This document shows positions 1-8,379 of a DNA stretch of 39,723 nt, one piece after another. How positions within the stretch are numbered: the stretch's first letter is position 1; every line of letters begins with the position of its first letter. Location of the stretch: the NCBI RefSeq assembly GCF_024606225.1, contig NZ_JAGRPU010000048.1, positions 1-39,723 on the forward strand, read 5' to 3'. The position numbers and the translations under genes were made by a program. Source of the DNA: Endozoicomonas sp. ISHI1. Its GTDB lineage: Bacteria; Pseudomonadota; Gammaproteobacteria; Pseudomonadales; Endozoicomonadaceae. The notes beneath the pieces were generated by a model that was given only the letters and a program-made list of their open reading frames with translations, made no database searches and was not told the DNA's origin.

Positions 1-81
1 GACACGTTACAGCTCGACGTTAAACCCTACGCAAGAGTGGAGTTAGACACGATTCGTCGTGCATCCACGGTGACGGCGTAG
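1..81 (+). CDS. possible 3' end of an upstream gene
   Basis: Frame 1 is open from the window edge to a TAG at 79-81 and gives 26 codons (ending ..RRASTVTA). No family is recognisable. An open frame of this length is expected by chance fairly often, so this is only a candidate tail of a gene converging on comF. The sequence to the left would decide. Confidence 0.2.
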   Translation, partial: DTLQLDVKPYARVELDTIRRASTVTA

Positions 82-102
82 ATAAGTCTACATAATTACA
101 GA

Positions 103-286
103 TTATGTTAGATTTTTAGTAGCGGCAAAGCCGGTCTGTTCATTCTCAACCACCAGGATATGACTGCCTGGCAAGGGGTGATGACGCAGTACGTCAGTCG
201 ATAGTTTCAGAATCGGAAGTCCCATCATGTTTGCCTGAGTTTTCGGGCACAGTGGCCGGACGATCAGCCAGCCAGAAGGTGTTTCA
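103..286 (-). pseudogene. possible remnant of a JetD-like (DUF3322) gene
   Basis: Downstream of comF on the same strand, a minus-strand frame is open to a TAA at 103-105. It reads VRPLCPK, then GLPILKLSTDVLR and HILVVENEQTGFAAT. The spacing 'RxLxP ... GLxxxxL ... P..xhhVENxQTxhA' resembles the middle of DUF3322 proteins, the JetD subunit of Wadjet anti-plasmid systems. The frame stops right after this motif, lacks the C-terminal Toprim-like part and has no start outside comF. If real, it is a decayed internal fragment. The assignment rests on motif recall only. Confidence 0.3.
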
Positions 287-1048
287 TTACCCGGGTGAAG
301 ATGAGCGGTGGTCAGGTGTTCTCGCCAGACACCAGATATCCACACGTTCCACGCCCTGCTTTTTCAGTAGCCGGGTGATTTCTGAGACCGTCTCTGCGGT
401 CGTAACAACATCGTCCACTATAGCGAGATATTGATAGTGTGGCGTGCCCGTCATTGAGAAAGCATTCCTGATATTGCTCCTGCGTTTTGAAGCCTTAAGA
501 CCCTGTTGAGGGTCTGTGTGCTTCTGCCGTTTAATGAGTCCCGTTTCCAATTTGATCGATTGATAGGGCTGAAGGTTTTTCACCAGTTGCCTTGCGAGCA
601 GCAGTGCCTGATCGAAACCTCTTGTACGAAGACGCTTATTGTGAAGCGGGACCGGCAGTATTGCCTGAGGCCACTCTCGACCATCATAGTGGTGAATCAG
701 ATTACGGCTCAATTGATCGGTCACGGGAGGAAGGTAGATCAGCTGCTGATGGTGTTTAATCTGTTTGAGAAGATGGTCAGCAGGAAATTCGTAGTTGAAG
801 GCAGAATAACAAGCGTCGAACACAGGCTTTTTCTGGAGACAGCGGGCGCAAGAGTCCGGAGCATTAAGTGAAACAGGAATACCGCAGGACCGGCAGTGTT
901 TTTCTGCAACCGGTAGTGACTTTATGCAAAGGTTGCAGACGGGCTGATTCATCGGTGTATCCGCTCTGCACAGCAAACAGCTCATGGTAATGAGTTGTTT
1001 AAAATTTAACCATTTGTAAATCTTGTTACGTTTTAACAATTGACGCAT
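287..1048 (-). CDS. comF: ComF family phosphoribosyltransferase-like protein
   Basis: A 253-residue ComF/GntX-type protein. The N-terminal part carries four Cys pairs typical of the ComF zinc-binding region (C24/C27, C38/C41, C52/C55, C67/C70). The C-terminal half is a type I phosphoribosyltransferase fold with the PRPP-loop signature IVDDVVTT around residues 210-217. Family members support DNA uptake or use of external DNA (ComFC, GntX); their exact biochemistry is uncertain. The gene is divergent from the biotin operon, which is its usual neighbour in many gammaproteobacteria. The ATG at 1048 has only a weak GAG upstream. The ATG at 985 (MSCLLC), immediately before the first Cys pair, is an alternative start. 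The tail after WCLARTP (DHRSSSPG) is a short extra. Confidence 0.9.
   Translation of the reverse strand: MRQLLKRNKIYKWLNFKQLITMSCLLCRADTPMNQPVCNLCIKSLPVAEKHCRSCGIPVSLNAPDSCARCLQKKPVFDACYSAFNYEFPADHLLKQIKHHQQLIYLPPVTDQLSRNLIHHYDGREWPQAILPVPLHNKRLRTRGFDQALLLARQLVKNLQPYQSIKLETGLIKRQKHTDPQQGLKASKRRSNIRNAFSMTGTPHYQYLAIVDDVVTTAETVSEITRLLKKQGVERVDIWCLARTPDHRSSSPG
1023..1039. promoter_or_regulatory. palindrome next to the bio promoter, possible operator
   Basis: TTGTTA-N5-TAACAA forms a perfect 6-bp dyad directly upstream of the candidate -35 box. It recalls the TTGTAAAC...GTTTACAA character of BirA operators but has a much shorter spacer. It could be a repressor site for a biotin regulator or a chance AT-rich palindrome. 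Confidence 0.2.
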
Positions 1049-1067
1049 AGTCTCAATTAATTATCAT
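1040..1067 (+). promoter_or_regulatory. candidate sigma70 promoter of the biotin operon
   Basis: TTGACG (1040-1045) and TATCAT (1062-1067) are separated by 16 bp, about 75 bp upstream of the bioB GTG. They lie in an AT-rich comF-bioB interval. The match is by eye. The -35 box lies over the comF start region, so the divergent genes would share control sequence. Confidence 0.35.
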
Positions 1068-1140
1068 CGATTCTGTTTTTAATCTTGATTTCTGATATCA
1101 GGCCTGACTAACAACAGAGAGCTTCTGCCCGGAAGAATCA

Positions 1141-2250
1141 GTGAAAAGCATGACTAACCCTACAAGCATCAAGGACTCATGTTCCAGCCAACTGCGCCAT
1201 GACTGGACCTATGACGAAGTCGAAGCCCTGTTCCAAATGCCGTTCAATGATCTGATCTTTCAGGCTCAGCTGACCCATAGAGAACATTTTGATCCCAACC
1301 GGGTGCAGGTTAGTACACTACTGTCCATCAAGACAGGTGCCTGCCCGGAAGACTGTAAATATTGTCCCCAGAGTGGTCACTACAACACCGGTCTGGACAA
1401 AGAAAAGTTGATGGAAGTGCGCAAGGTTCTGGAAGAAGCCCGCCGGGCCAAGGCTTCCGGAGCAACCCGCTTCTGCATGGGGGCTGCCTGGAAAAACCCT
1501 CCTGAGAAAGACATGCCTTACATCCTGGAAATGGTGAAAGGGGTCAAGGAAATGGGTCTGGAAACCTGTATGACACTGGGCATGTTGAACGAAGATCAGG
1601 CGGGACAGCTGGCCCTGGCTGGTCTCGATTATTACAACCACAATCTGGATACCTCGCCGGAGTTTTACGGCAGCATCATCACTACCCGAACTTACTCGGA
1701 TCGTCTTGATACCCTCGCCCATGTGCGTGATGCGGGAATGAATATCTGCAGTGGCGGCATTGTAGGTCTGGGGGAAACAGAAAGAGACCGTGCCGGCATG
1801 TTGATTCAGTTGGCCAATCTGCCCAAACATCCGGAAAGTGTGCCGGTTAATATGCTGGTTCGTGTTGAAGGTACGCCCCTGGCCGATGTCGAAGCAGTCG
1901 ACGGTATCGACTTTGTCCGTACCATTGCCGTTGCCAGGATTATGATGCCCGCCTCCTGTGTACGCCTGTCTGCCGGTCGTGAAAACATGAGTGATGAGCT
2001 GCAGGCTCTGGCTTTTCTGGCGGGCGCTAACTCCATCTTTCTGGGTGACAAACTGCTGACGACCGCCAACCCCGCAGAGAGCCGTGACCGACAACTCTTC
2101 GACAAGCTGGGTATCAACAGCGATGACATCACCGGGCAAGAAGAACAGGCACTGGGGGCCATCTGCCCTCTTAGCGAGCAGGACGCTTTATTAAACAATG
2201 AATTGAATAATGAGCAGTATTACGATGCCATGGGTCAGCAGGTTTCCTGA
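1141..2250 (+). CDS. bioB: biotin synthase
   Basis: Radical-SAM enzyme inserting sulfur into dethiobiotin, the last step of biotin synthesis. The 369-residue product has the radical-SAM motif CPEDCKYC (C68, C72, C75) that binds the [4Fe-4S] cluster. It also has the [2Fe-2S] ligands C112, C143, C203 and R275, each offset by exactly 15 from the E. coli residues (53/57/60, 97/128/188/260), so the catalytic set is complete. The GTG at 1141 is favoured because GGAAG lies 5 nt upstream; the ATG at 1150 is an alternative. The stop overlaps the bioF start by one base (TGATG), implying translational coupling. Confidence 0.97.
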   Translation: MKSMTNPTSIKDSCSSQLRHDWTYDEVEALFQMPFNDLIFQAQLTHREHFDPNRVQVSTLLSIKTGACPEDCKYCPQSGHYNTGLDKEKLMEVRKVLEEARRAKASGATRFCMGAAWKNPPEKDMPYILEMVKGVKEMGLETCMTLGMLNEDQAGQLALAGLDYYNHNLDTSPEFYGSIITTRTYSDRLDTLAHVRDAGMNICSGGIVGLGETERDRAGMLIQLANLPKHPESVPVNMLVRVEGTPLADVEAVDGIDFVRTIAVARIMMPASCVRLSAGRENMSDELQALAFLAGANSIFLGDKLLTTANPAESRDRQLFDKLGINSDDITGQEEQALGAICPLSEQDALLNNELNNEQYYDAMGQQVS

Positions 2251-3425
2251 TGGCTTTTGACCTTGAGAAAGACCTTCAGGCTCGCCGGGCTCAAGGCCTT
2301 TACCGGACACGGAAGACGCTTGAGGTTCCTCAGGGGGCAGAAGTGGTAGTGGATGGCAAGTCTTATCTGGCTTTTTGTAATAATGATTATCTGGGTCTGG
2401 CTAATCACCCGGACATCAGTGCTGCTATGGCTCAGGCTACTGCTGATTACGGTACAGGCGGCGGTGCTTCCCACCTGGTAATCGGCCATAGTCGTGCACA
2501 TCATCAGCTGGAAGAAGAGCTGGCAGAGTTCACCGGTCGTGAGCGGGTGTTGCTCTTTTCCAATGGTTACATGGCGAATCTGGGAGTCATCACTGCCCTT
2601 TTAGGCAAAGACGATGCGGTGTTTCAGGATCGTCTTAATCATGCCTCTCTGCTGGATGCCGGATTGCTATCAGGGGCAAGGTTTCAACGATATCTTCACA
2701 AGGATCTGGCCAACCTCGAAACCCGTTTGAACCGGACCGATGGACGGCGCAAGCTGATTGTTACCGATGGCGTCTTCAGCATGGACGGTGATCTGGCTCC
2801 TCTGAAGGCGTTATCGGAATTGGCTCATCGGCATGATGCCTGGTTGATGGTGGATGACGCCCATGGCTTTGGTGTTCTGGGTAAAAACGGCGGAGGCCTT
2901 GCTGAACATTTTTCTTTAGGTCAGAGCGACTTACCGGTTCTGGTGGGTACTCTGGGTAAAGCTTTTGGTACGGCAGGTGCCTTCGTTGCAGGGAGCGAAG
3001 CCCTGATTGAGACTCTGATCCAGTTTGCCCGAACCTACATTTACACCACTTCAATGCCTCCGGCCATCGCAGAGGCAACCAGAGTCAGTCTTCAAATTCT
3101 GAAGGAACAGAGTTGGCGAAGAGAACATCTGAATAAGCTGGTTAAATACTTCAGAAAAGAGTGTCAGCAGATGGGACTGAAACTTATGGACTCGCACTCT
3201 CCCATTCAGCCTGTTATTGTCGGGTCTGCTGATACCGCTATGGCGATGAGTGACGCTCTGGCAGCAAGGGGTATCCTGGTGACGGCCATTCGTCCCCCCA
3301 CGGTTCCTGAAAGAACCTCAAGGTTACGCATTACCTTCAGTGCAGCTCACAAACAACAACATGTAGAACAGTTACTGTATGCACTGGAAAGAACGGTACG
3401 CCCGTTACAGGAGGAAGTAGCATGA
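2250..3425 (+). CDS. bioF: 8-amino-7-oxononanoate synthase
   Basis: PLP-dependent decarboxylative condensation of pimeloyl-ACP with L-alanine to give KAPA. The 391-residue product is of normal length. Visible family motifs are CNNDYLGLA near residue 43, [11 protein letters not shown] near 70-80, the aspartate motif [11 protein letters not shown] at 201-211 and the PLP-binding lysine K237 in GTLGKAFG. The ATG overlaps the bioB stop and the 3' end overlaps bioH by 4 nt (ATGA), so the gene is internal to a compact operon. No irregularities seen. Confidence 0.97.
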   Translation: MAFDLEKDLQARRAQGLYRTRKTLEVPQGAEVVVDGKSYLAFCNNDYLGLANHPDISAAMAQATADYGTGGGASHLVIGHSRAHHQLEEELAEFTGRERVLLFSNGYMANLGVITALLGKDDAVFQDRLNHASLLDAGLLSGARFQRYLHKDLANLETRLNRTDGRRKLIVTDGVFSMDGDLAPLKALSELAHRHDAWLMVDDAHGFGVLGKNGGGLAEHFSLGQSDLPVLVGTLGKAFGTAGAFVAGSEALIETLIQFARTYIYTTSMPPAIAEATRVSLQILKEQSWRREHLNKLVKYFRKECQQMGLKLMDSHSPIQPVIVGSADTAMAMSDALAARGILVTAIRPPTVPERTSRLRITFSAAHKQQHVEQLLYALERTVRPLQEEVA

Positions 3426-4168
3426 GTTTACCCATTGTTCTGGTCAGTGGTTGGGCGATGCCTGCAACTGTTATGGAGCCTCTGGCGAGTGCTTTGGACG
3501 GCGATGGAAGAGTATCTGTGGTACAGCTGCCTGGTTTGGTTCGGGAGCGCAGAACCTTCGACTGGAGGCAACTGCTGGACTATCTGGACATGCATTTGCT
3601 GGACACCCCCGTCATTCTGGTCGGCTGGTCATTAGGAGGCACTCTGGCTTCCATCTACGCCAGTCAGCATCCAGACAAGGTCGCTGGTCTGGTGACGCTG
3701 GGTTGTAACCCCTGCTTTGTTAGAAACCAGGACTGGCCGGAAGCGATGTTGCCCCAGACCTTTGACAGTTTTTATGCCGGTATGCAGGAAGATCCTGTGG
3801 CAACCGTTGAGCAATTTTCAATGCTCTGCAGCATGGGCAACAGTAATCGAAAAGACGTCGCCAAACATCTGCAACGAGCGATTCGCCGGGACGCTGATCT
3901 GGAATCCACGATTCTTCTGCAATTGCTGAACCTTTTGGGTGCCAGTGACGTTCGTTCCCAGCTGGCTGATATCCGCTGTCCGGTGCTGCATTGCTTTGGC
4001 AGGGATGATGCCCTGGTGCCCGTTGGCACCGCTGTGAGAGTTGAGCAGGACTACCCGGGCCACAAAGTTCTGATGATGTCAGGCGGCCATTGTTTTTTCC
4101 TCGATCAGGGTTCCGGTGCCATCAGACAGGTAGCAGATCAGGTTAACCGCTTATGCAACCGAGGCTGA
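3422..4168 (+). CDS. bioH: pimeloyl-ACP methyl ester carboxylesterase
   Basis: Alpha/beta hydrolase that removes the methyl group from pimeloyl-ACP methyl ester, ending chain elongation started by BioC. The 248-residue protein has the nucleophile elbow GWSLGG (S70), a catalytic Asp in GRDDALVP (D196 by family spacing) and the His in GGHCFF (H223). The N-terminal [10 protein letters not shown] carries the oxyanion-hole tryptophan region typical of BioH. Position between bioF and bioC, with overlaps on both sides, supports BioH over a generic esterase. Confidence 0.93.
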   Translation: MSLPIVLVSGWAMPATVMEPLASALDGDGRVSVVQLPGLVRERRTFDWRQLLDYLDMHLLDTPVILVGWSLGGTLASIYASQHPDKVAGLVTLGCNPCFVRNQDWPEAMLPQTFDSFYAGMQEDPVATVEQFSMLCSMGNSNRKDVAKHLQRAIRRDADLESTILLQLLNLLGASDVRSQLADIRCPVLHCFGRDDALVPVGTAVRVEQDYPGHKVLMMSGGHCFFLDQGSGAIRQVADQVNRLCNRG

Positions 4169-4971
4169 CAGCAGCTGACTGTGGGGCAGAAGCCCGCATC
4201 AACAAACAAAGTGTTGCTGCCAATTTCAGTCGGGCTGCAACCACTTATGACTCCGCTGCGGTGCTTCAGAAACGTGTGGCCGCCAGAGCCATGATGGGGC
4301 TGCCAACCGGGACTTGCCCGGAGTATGTATTGGACCTGGGTTCAGGTACGGGTAGTGAGACTTCCTTGCTCTGCGGACATTTCCCCGATTCTCATGTTAC
4401 CGGGCTGGATCTGGCTATGGGCATGATTAAGTTCGCCCGGTCGCAGTGTGACTCGGCGTCCTGGTGTTCCGGTGATATTGAATCACTGCCGTTTAAGTCA
4501 GAAAGCGTTGACCTGGTGTTCTCCAGTCTGGCTATTCAATGGTGCTCATTTGAGACTGTACTGGAGGAAACTTTTCGGGTACTCCGACCTGATGGGGTCT
4601 TTGTATTCTCCAGCCTGGCCAGTGGCACTATGGCGGAGTTGAAAGAGGCCTGGCAACAGGTTGACAGTCATGTTCATATCAATAGCTTTGACAGTTTTGA
4701 ACAGCAAAAGCTGTGGTCGCTTGAATCAGGCTTCAAGCCACAATCTTTCAAACAGCAGACCGAAACTGTCTACTATCCTGAGCTGTTCCAGATGTTGAGA
4801 GAGCTGAAAGCGTTGGGGGTGAATACCGTGCATGGTCGTCCATCCGGTCTGATGACCAGGGGTCGTTTGACCAGACTGCAAGAAGCGTATGAGTCCTTCC
4901 GGGTGGATGCTGGTCTCCCCCTGTCTTATCAACTGTTGTATGGGATCTTGAGAAAACCTGCCGATGCCTAG
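4153..4971 (+). CDS. bioC: malonyl-ACP O-methyltransferase
   Basis: SAM-dependent methyltransferase that methylates the free carboxyl of malonyl-ACP so that fatty-acid enzymes can build a pimeloyl chain. The 272-residue product has the BioC-type N-terminus (NFSRAATTYD.A..LQ, residues 24-40), SAM motif I VLDLGSGTG (59-67), the acidic ribose-binding residue in VTGLDLA and the post-motif VDLVFSSLAIQW. The ATG at 4153 lies inside bioH, a 16-nt overlap, and the 3' end overlaps bioD by 8 nt. The first 18 residues precede the conserved family start, so the true initiation point could be slightly downstream. Confidence 0.94.
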   Translation: MQPRLTAADCGAEARINKQSVAANFSRAATTYDSAAVLQKRVAARAMMGLPTGTCPEYVLDLGSGTGSETSLLCGHFPDSHVTGLDLAMGMIKFARSQCDSASWCSGDIESLPFKSESVDLVFSSLAIQWCSFETVLEETFRVLRPDGVFVFSSLASGTMAELKEAWQQVDSHVHINSFDSFEQQKLWSLESGFKPQSFKQQTETVYYPELFQMLRELKALGVNTVHGRPSGLMTRGRLTRLQEAYESFRVDAGLPLSYQLLYGILRKPADA

Positions 4972-5647
4972 AACGTTTTTTGTCACTGGCACCGATACGG
5001 ATGCCGGGAAAACCTTTGTCACCTGTGCCATGCTGCAGGCTGCCAATAACAGAGGGCTGAAAACACTGGCTCTGAAGCCGGTGGCTGCGGGTGCCGACAT
5101 GACCCCGGACGGACCAAGAAATGATGATGCTCTGAACCTGATGAGCGCCATGAATGTCGAGTTGAGTTATTCACAGGTAAATCCGGTGCTTTTTGCACCT
5201 CCCATTGCACCTCATATTGCGGCACAGGAAGAAGGGCGGCGTATCACTGTGGATCGTTTGACCGGCTTTTGCCGTGGAGCACTGATGACCCGTCATGATC
5301 TTTCCTTCATTGAAGGAGCAGGGGGTTGGCGAGTTCCCCTGAACGACCGTGAAATGCTGGCAGATCTGGCCAAGACGATGAATCTTCCGGTGATTCTGGT
5401 GGTAGGAATGAAGCTGGGGTGTATCAGTCATTCCCTGCTGACCGTCGAATCCATTTTGCAAAGTGGTTGTCAGTTGGCGGGCTGGGTGGCCAATCAGGTT
5501 GATCCCGACATGAGCCGTTTTCAGGAAAATGTTGAAGCTCTTAAGCGCTCAATTCATGCACCCTGCCTTGGTGTTGTCCCCTGGTGTTCAGAAGAGCAGT
5601 GGAGTAACGTGGTAGCCAGTGTTGATCTCTCTCGCTTGATGGTCTGA
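4964..5647 (+). CDS. bioD: ATP-dependent dethiobiotin synthetase
   Basis: Carboxylates 7,8-diaminononanoate with CO2 and ATP to close the ureido ring of dethiobiotin. The 227-residue product begins with the P-loop GTDTDAGKT (residues 9-17). It has the substrate lysine motif LKPVAAG near 36-42 and the family signature EGAGGWRVPL. It is the last gene of the operon. bioA, needed to make its substrate, is not in this window and must be elsewhere. Confidence 0.96.
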   Translation: MPRTFFVTGTDTDAGKTFVTCAMLQAANNRGLKTLALKPVAAGADMTPDGPRNDDALNLMSAMNVELSYSQVNPVLFAPPIAPHIAAQEEGRRITVDRLTGFCRGALMTRHDLSFIEGAGGWRVPLNDREMLADLAKTMNLPVILVVGMKLGCISHSLLTVESILQSGCQLAGWVANQVDPDMSRFQENVEALKRSIHAPCLGVVPWCSEEQWSNVVASVDLSRLMV

Positions 5648-5659
5648 TCTTTTTTCATA

Positions 5660-5679
5660 AGCAGGAGGCAGTTCCTGCT
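5660..5679 (+). terminator. hairpin after the biotin operon
   Basis: AGCAGGA (5660-5666) and TCCTGCT (5673-5679) form a perfect 7-bp stem with a 6-nt loop, 12 bp after the bioD stop. The T-run (5650-5655) lies upstream rather than directly downstream. A plus-strand terminator is therefore only weakly supported; the downstream sequence has just short T stretches. Confidence 0.4.
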
Positions 5680-5740
5680 CATAACAGTTTTCTTCCTGCC
5701 TTCCGATAAAAATAAGCAGTGAATATCGGAACTTAATCCT

Positions 5741-6490
5741 ATGGTCAGGAAAGTCGGCGAAACGCCTGCGTATCAAAATACAACGGACGCTCACCCTCAG
5801 CAGGTTCAGCCAAAGTCTGGCAGCTGGAAAGGACGCTTTAAAGTCACCATTCCAGATGGGCTAAAAAGGAAGCTGGGTCATCTCAAGAGCAGTCCATTCA
5901 AGCGTAGTTTTGGCCAAAGACGAATCAAAAGAATGACGATGGAGGAGGTCAAATTTCGATTGGCGCTCTTAAAACCTTCGAACTGGGCCAACCGGGCTGT
6001 TCCACGACTGGATGAGCAAATCAAAGGCAAGGTGGAAACAGCCTTGTCTTCTCTGAAAGAAGGAAAAACAGAAGCCTTTATGGAAGGTATTTTTTCTGTG
6101 CGGCAGCTGATGCATCAGAGAGCTTTTTATACGGGGGAGGGGCATGCTCAAGAAGATTTTCTGAACAGTATTGAGACAGAAATTCTTAAACACCCTAAAC
6201 AGTCTACAGATCGTTTGCTGGCAGAGTTTGCTGATGCCGGAAGCTATCTGAACGGTCTTCGTGATGCTGTGGATAATGCCTATGACGACTTTCGAAGTGG
6301 CGATGTGCTGGCATCCAATCATCTTCTCACCCTGTCCAGTGCCCGAAGTTTTCTGGTAAAGCTGGGCCAGTTAACGCTTGGAAAAGAAGCTTTTGAGGAG
6401 TGGCTTCGAAAAGAGCCCGCCACTGATCAGGATATTCTGCACAAAGTAAGCGAGACAGTGAGCCGCTTGCCTCCCGGAAGACTGCAATAA
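5741..6490 (+). CDS. hypothetical protein, 249 aa
   Basis: Not recognised. The N-terminal 70 residues are polar and strongly basic (KSGSWKGRFKV, LKRKLGHLK, KRSFGQRRIKR). Residues 70-249 are rich in Leu/Ala/Glu/Lys and look largely alpha-helical. No signal peptide, membrane segment, Cys cluster or catalytic motif is visible. It starts 93 bp after bioD with only a weak GGA upstream, so it is probably transcribed separately. It converges on the ANK array 95 bp further on; that gap shows no clear terminator. A basic disordered N-terminus followed by a helical body is common in secreted effectors, but nothing here proves export. Confidence 0.7.
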   Translation: MVRKVGETPAYQNTTDAHPQQVQPKSGSWKGRFKVTIPDGLKRKLGHLKSSPFKRSFGQRRIKRMTMEEVKFRLALLKPSNWANRAVPRLDEQIKGKVETALSSLKEGKTEAFMEGIFSVRQLMHQRAFYTGEGHAQEDFLNSIETEILKHPKQSTDRLLAEFADAGSYLNGLRDAVDNAYDDFRSGDVLASNHLLTLSSARSFLVKLGQLTLGKEAFEEWLRKEPATDQDILHKVSETVSRLPPGRLQ

Positions 6491-6585
6491 AAAGCCATTA
6501 TTCAGGTTTCTCTTCAAGTTTCAGTAAGTGATAAGTTTACTGGTTAACATAATACCTTTTTTGTTCCCTTCCCAGCCTGTCTTCC

Positions 6586-8187
6586 CTACCTTGCCCCGGC
6601 CTCGGTCAGGGCTTTTACGCACTCGGTATTGCCCTTCTCGGCTGCGATGGACAGTGGGGTGGCGCCATCCGGCAAAGTGGTGTTGAGATCTGCCCCGGCT
6701 TCGATCAGGACTTTCACGCAGTTGGTATGACCTCTCATAGCAGCGATGTGCAATGGGATGGCACCATTCGACAAGGCAGCGTTAAGATCCGCTTTGCCTT
6801 CGATCAGGGTTTTCATACAGTTGGTATTGCCGCTCCAGGCAGCGCAGTGCAACGGGGTGAAGCCATCCCTGGCTCGGGCGTTGATATCCGCCCCGGCTTC
6901 GATCAGGAGTTTCAGGTTGTCGACGTAATGGTGCCCGGCAGCGAAGTGCAGTGCTGTGATGCCATCGTCATTAACGGCGTAGAGATTCGCCCCGTAATTG
7001 AACAGAAGTTCAATGATCGCTCTATGTCCGTTAAGAGACGCCAACATCAAGGCCGTGTAATCTTGATCCTTAACGGCATTGACATTGACTCCTTCTGCCA
7101 GTGACTTAGCCACCTGATCCCAATCCCCTAAAATACAAGCATCAAAAAACGCCTGTTTCGGGAAAAATGTATCCGGGTGATATTCACCGGTGTTCTTATT
7201 CAACATTGGCATCGGGTCTTGCCGACACATCGCGCACTGGCGTGAGCCGATGGGCTGTTTAAGGAAAGACTTCGAAATGCAGTCCAGGTCGAAGTGCTTG
7301 CCACAACAGTGGGCTTTGACGATCACAGGCGCTGGATTACGCCCATGGAAATGGCTCAGACAAATAGGACAAAGGTCGGCCTCCGGCGTTTCGACAGTGT
7401 CCCGGGGATCAGGGGTATGAGCCATGCTATCCATCTGCCACTCATTGGGCCCACTGCTATTGGATGATGGCCTAAATTGACAAGCGCCATGACAGGGAGA
7501 GACGAAACAATCTAAACCCAAAGTATGCTGATGTTGTTGCTGTGAGCCTCCGCTACCACCGGCAGAGTCAGAATGAAGAAAGCTGTTGGAAGCGCCTGTG
7601 GGGCCGACGGTGGCTTCCTGAGCTTGCTGCCCAGATGGTTCTGATGGCGGGTGTTGTTGCTGATCATTGCCAGATCCGGGCGTCATAATGATGGCCGCCA
7701 GCGGGTGATCCCGACACAGCTCTTTTAGTTCTATCGGGTTAAACGACGATGAGTATATATTCCAATAGCTCTTTAAAAGCCAACCGACAGCAAAAATCAC
7801 TTCTACAGGTAGCCATGAATAAGTGGTGGAGCTGAGTGGGGTATTCTTGCTGGTCAGGATCAGTTCGTAACCCACCAGCAGATGATTGGCGTAGAGCCAT
7901 GGCCATGACATTGATTCAATGATGGTCTTTTTTAGTTCGCAACCGTTTAATCTGACTTGCTTCTCATCAGACGTAAGACTTGATTCTGCATAGCCGTTTG
8001 TATGAGCAATGTCTGAGAAGGTGCCCGACAGTGTATGCTGGTCAGGTTTTATAGAAAAGTTCAGGTTTTGAGAGCCCGTTTTCTGTTCAACCTCGACAAC
8101 AAAACGTTTTGTCAACGGTTGAGCCTGACAGACGACGGACAGCGTCATCAGCAACAGTGGTGCTGCAAAGAGTGAGTGTTTAATAAT
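6586..8187 (-). CDS. ANK1: class A secreted RING-ankyrin protein
   Basis: Leftmost gene of the array, 533 codons counted from an ATT at 8187. The homologous position in ANK13, 14, 16 and 17 is ATG, and only this start restores the signal peptide IKHSLFAAPLLLMTLSVVCQA; a TTG at 8154 or ATG at 8148 would remove its basic n-region. The mature part has one hydrophobic stretch (about 124-142, SWLPVEVIFAVGWLLKSYW), then a Gln/Ser/Gly linker. A variant RING follows at 273-321 (CPIC...CCGKHFDLDC...CAMC), where the usual His ligands are Lys and Asp. An N-cap and five ANK repeats run to the end (TALMLAS, TALHFAA, TPLHCAA, IPLHIAA, TPLSIAA). RING plus ANK suggests an E3-ligase-like effector, but activity is inference. 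ANK2 is nearly identical over the first 350 residues. Confidence 0.85.
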   Translation of the reverse strand: MIKHSLFAAPLLLMTLSVVCQAQPLTKRFVVEVEQKTGSQNLNFSIKPDQHTLSGTFSDIAHTNGYAESSLTSDEKQVRLNGCELKKTIIESMSWPWLYANHLLVGYELILTSKNTPLSSTTYSWLPVEVIFAVGWLLKSYWNIYSSSFNPIELKELCRDHPLAAIIMTPGSGNDQQQHPPSEPSGQQAQEATVGPTGASNSFLHSDSAGGSGGSQQQHQHTLGLDCFVSPCHGACQFRPSSNSSGPNEWQMDSMAHTPDPRDTVETPEADLCPICLSHFHGRNPAPVIVKAHCCGKHFDLDCISKSFLKQPIGSRQCAMCRQDPMPMLNKNTGEYHPDTFFPKQAFFDACILGDWDQVAKSLAEGVNVNAVKDQDYTALMLASLNGHRAIIELLFNYGANLYAVNDDGITALHFAAGHHYVDNLKLLIEAGADINARARDGFTPLHCAAWSGNTNCMKTLIEGKADLNAALSNGAIPLHIAAMRGHTNCVKVLIEAGADLNTTLPDGATPLSIAAEKGNTECVKALTEAGAR

Positions 8188-8188
8188 T

Positions 8189-8225
8189 CTATCCTTCCAT
8201 TCTGGTGCACAGAGAGGAAGGATAG
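8189..8225 (-). promoter_or_regulatory. RBS-sequestering hairpin upstream of ANK1
   Basis: In the mRNA sense, CTATCCTTCC (8225-8216) and GGAAGGATAG (8198-8189) are perfect 10-bp complements around a 17-nt loop. The 3' arm contains the only good Shine-Dalgarno sequence (GGAAGG) and ends 1 nt before the ATT at 8187. Folding would hide the ribosome site. Confidence 0.6.
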
Positions 8226-8379
8226 ATCAAGAAAATAACGCTAGTTTCAAAAGCTCTGACACACTCGCTGCAGTGGTCTTGCCAAAAGAGGACAACGGGC
8301 AGTCTGAGTAAAGTTCTGTAAGTGATAAGTTTATTGGTTAACATTGTACCTTTTTTGTTTCCTGCCCTGCCTTTGCTAC

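Noticed and set aside
8148-8187. Lipoprotein signal (LSVVC) in class A proteins
   Set aside because: The residue before Cys is Val, not Gly/Ala/Ser, so a lipobox is unlikely. Cleavage after CQA by signal peptidase I fits better.
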